Assembly: GCA_963707905.1 (NCBI GenBank)
Contig: CAVPSA010000021.1
Span: 1-64,000 of the forward strand
Direction: 5' to 3'
Origin: DASXKD01 sp963707905
GTDB taxonomy: Bacteria > Actinomycetota > Actinomycetes > Streptosporangiales > Streptosporangiaceae
DNA: 64,000 nucleotides
The notes under the pieces were generated by a model. It worked only from the letters and a program-made list of their open reading frames with translations, ran no database searches and was not told the origin of the DNA. Positions 63,201-64,000 of the stretch are shown piece after piece. Within the stretch, counting starts at the first letter, position 1, and each line of letters begins with the position of its first letter. Made by a program: the position numbers and the translations under genes.

Positions 63201-63641
63201 GGCGACCCGCTGCCGAACGTGTCCCAGCTCGCGCTGCTGGTCATCGCGGTGGCGGCGGCGCTGCTCGCGGCCATCGGGTTCGTCGTGTGCGTGGTGGCCG
63301 CGGTGACCGAGCGGCGCCTGCAGGATGCCCTGCTCGCCGCGCTCGGCATGGGCCGCGGCGCCAGGACCGGCCAGTTGTGCCTGGAACAGCTCATGCTCAG
63401 CCTGCCCGCCGCCGCCGCGGGCGCGCTGATCGGCATCGGCCTGGCCCGCCTGCTCGTCCCCGCGGTGACGCTCACCAGCGGGGCGGCGGCCCCGTTCCCG
63501 CCGGTGCGGGTGGTGGTCCCACTGGGCTGGATCGCGCTGCTGGCGCTGGCGGTCGCGGCGGTACCGGTCCTCGCCGCCGCTGCGGCCGCGGCCTACCACC
63601 CGGACCCTGCCGCCCAGCTGCGCGCCGGGGAGTCGACATGA
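60258..63641 (+). CDS. Giant FtsX-like ABC transporter permease (module 2, first permease)
   Basis: An 1127-residue paralogue of the permease at 43497. It has an N-terminal helix (LLPVSLLLAVLASTMVTVAL), an outer domain, an FtsX-type core with the loop ENALLSARGVARGQL, the shared segment WQVSRRPVRQGGPILL, a second outer domain and a C-terminal core with LQDALLAALGMGRGAR. The start at ATG 60258 lacks a clear ribosome binding site; GTG 60333 is an alternative. Its stop overlaps the next ATG as ATGA. Cargo unknown. Confidence 0.86.
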   Translation: MGRSLGQGTHRPPRPDQRDRARVARVSFVLRRLRWARLLPVSLLLAVLASTMVTVALASFGTRALPAAEHRRLSNVADATIEISGQIGAARADADAKVIRASISSALGHTGFQMLSGRWSDQLTLPRPRGSSQAPGLQAAALDGVTGHAVLTAGHWPGPASPGRPIPVALPASTAAMLHFAVGQVLTLPDSITGTPARLVVTGLFRPRDPAAPYWRLSLLGTSGKLVQGAFVTYGPMLVPPASLGPHGLTVGQASWLLTVHTARISPGETATTGARLGAVLTSLQTRQDLGELQAATSLPQTLSALGSSLVVARSLLLIGSLQLILLATAAAALAARLLATQREEENALLSARGVARGQLAGASLTEAALITVAGVAAGIVLGCYLSALLMSASGLQHRTGGLAVTLRLGLAGGAWWPAAVITVLVILVVVRPALRPVTPGAARLRRGRQAALATAARAGLDTALLLLGVVAFWELRRYSAVPRLSGGSLGIDPVLAIAPVLALAGLALLPLRVLPAAARLLDRLSARGRHIVAALASWQVSRRPVRQGGPILLVVLAVGTGTLVLAQHQSWRQSQLDQAAFATGADVRVGLATPLPLARASQIAHARGVLGAMPVSNFNSGFDVYALNSSAAAATVLLRPDLAGIPVPALWQRLIPAHAAPGLTLPGRPARIAVTAAVSPPRGIRFGALPVSLSVQDGWGIVYSVPAGSLPADGRPHRLVADLAAAPGQAAPGTGQARYPLRLLGLALSYQLPPFPEASLGTAAAAQVQARVAAARATLGVRALAVSSRGSGGFPAPFTVATRPGGMLPGWHAAAAAPGLADPHATGIKPKVEAWRPGPATLTFSTGTGLLIQRPGVPPLPVTGQVALTAGYPYVPLPAIATRAFFVAANARIGQVVPLPVGNATVPVRLVAMIHAFPGAGNGTATVVVDQPSLQAVLAAQSQPPLPVTGWWLRTAHGVPPGLPAGASAVSLDRAAAALLGDPLPNVSQLALLVIAVAAALLAAIGFVVCVVAAVTERRLQDALLAALGMGRGARTGQLCLEQLMLSLPAAAAGALIGIGLARLLVPAVTLTSGAAAPFPPVRVVVPLGWIALLALAVAAVPVLAAAAAAAYHPDPAAQLRAGEST

Positions 63642-64000
63642 CCGCGCCGGGGAGCCGGGACCGAGGCCACGGGAGCCGGGACACGGCGGAGAGCCGGGAC
63701 ACGGCGGCCCGGGGTGGTCTCGGGAGCCGGGCCGCAGCGGCGTGGCCTGCGCTGACCGGCACCGCGGCCGCGGCCAGTGTGACGCTCGCGCTGCTCGTGC
63801 TGGTCTGCACGTTCGTCGCGGTCGCCGTGCCGCGGGCGAGCCTGGGCTACCGCACGGCCGTGCTGCAGCGGGACTTCCGGGCCGCGTCGGCGGCGCAGAC
63901 GACGGTGCTGGCGGACGGCGACCTGTCCGGGCTGGGCCAGCAGGCGCTGGCCGCCACGCAGCTGGCAGGTGCCAAGGCACAGCTGAGCGCCACGCGGCTG
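63638..64000 (+). CDS. FtsX-like ABC transporter permease (module 2, second permease), partial
   Basis: The first 121 codons of a gene cut by the window edge. A hydrophilic start with repeated SRDT elements (residues 6-22) precedes a membrane helix (VTLALLVLVCTFVAVAVPRAS), then the start of an outer domain (YRTAVLQRDFRAAS). The PRAS motif after the helix matches the second permease of module 1. The ATG at 63638 overlaps the previous stop. ATPase genes probably follow outside the window. Confidence 0.8.
   Translation, partial: MTAPGSRDRGHGSRDTAESRDTAARGGLGSRAAAAWPALTGTAAAASVTLALLVLVCTFVAVAVPRASLGYRTAVLQRDFRAASAAQTTVLADGDLSGLGQQALAATQLAGAKAQLSATRL

Noticed and set aside
61200..63980. Minus-strand open frame of 926 codons
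   Set aside because: It is antisense to the FtsX-like permease, whose helices and motifs are clear; its composition is Gly/Arg/Gln-rich as expected of a shadow frame.

Overview
The window is high-GC (roughly 70-75% by eye) DNA from an actinomycete. Evidence: GTG and TTG starts with GGAGG-type ribosome binding sites, mycothiol-associated families (DinB-like maleylpyruvate isomerase, PIG-L amidase), a paired clpP1-clpP2, and a complete mreBCD-mrdA-rodA set as in filamentous or sporulating actinomycetes. The backbone order (tig, clpP1, clpP2, clpX, valS, folC, DUF4233, ndk, mreBCD, mrdA, rodA, rne, rplU, rpmA, obgE, proB, nadD, rsfS, a gpgP-like phosphatase, tRNA-Ala) is the conserved actinobacterial order, almost all on the minus strand. 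The genus cannot be fixed from sequence alone.

Layout. 1-4000: tRNA-Ala(GGC), gpgP-like phosphatase, rsfS, a possible 42-codon small gene, nadD and a phenylacetate-CoA ligase-like enzyme. 4137-5204: M48 protease on the plus strand. 5358-15083: proB, obgE, rpmA, rplU, rne, DUF2344, radical SAM protein and a DksA-type protein as one minus-strand array. 15169-29764: an accessory block of PIG-L hydrolase, DUF2236 protein, ABC1 kinase, two acetyltransferases, a DinB enzyme, a TfoX-like protein next to a MITE-like element, a MocR regulator facing an AhpD-like/PEP-mutase-like pair, a methyltransferase, an ECF sigma factor and a DHA2 exporter. 29868-37185: cell-wall elongation genes and ndk. 37600-38699: a broken NHL-repeat gene. 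38926-43260: DUF4233, folC, valS. 43497-51342: a four-gene FtsX-type ABC system. 51485-56039: clpX, clpP2, clpP1, tig. 56343-59870: HdeD-like protein and a broken LuxR/MalT-type regulator. 60258-64000: a second FtsX-type module running off the window.

How it fits together. Ribosome assembly and translation (obgE, rplU, rpmA, rsfS, valS), RNA decay (rne), protein folding and turnover (tig, clpXP1P2, with a good ClgR-box candidate), cofactor supply (nadD, folC, proB, ndk) and the MreB-RodA-PBP2 elongation machine form the core. The most unusual features are: the ABC ATPase with an AbrB-like C-terminal segment, encoded beside two giant permeases that have paralogues 10 kb away; a MreD with an arginine-rich tail of about 287 residues; a 19-bp tandem duplication that shifts the end of rne out of frame; a 45-bp minisatellite encoding pentapeptide-like repeats; a 177-bp MITE-like element abutting a stop codon; and three reading frames (rne, NHL, LuxR) broken by small indels, which may be decay or assembly error.
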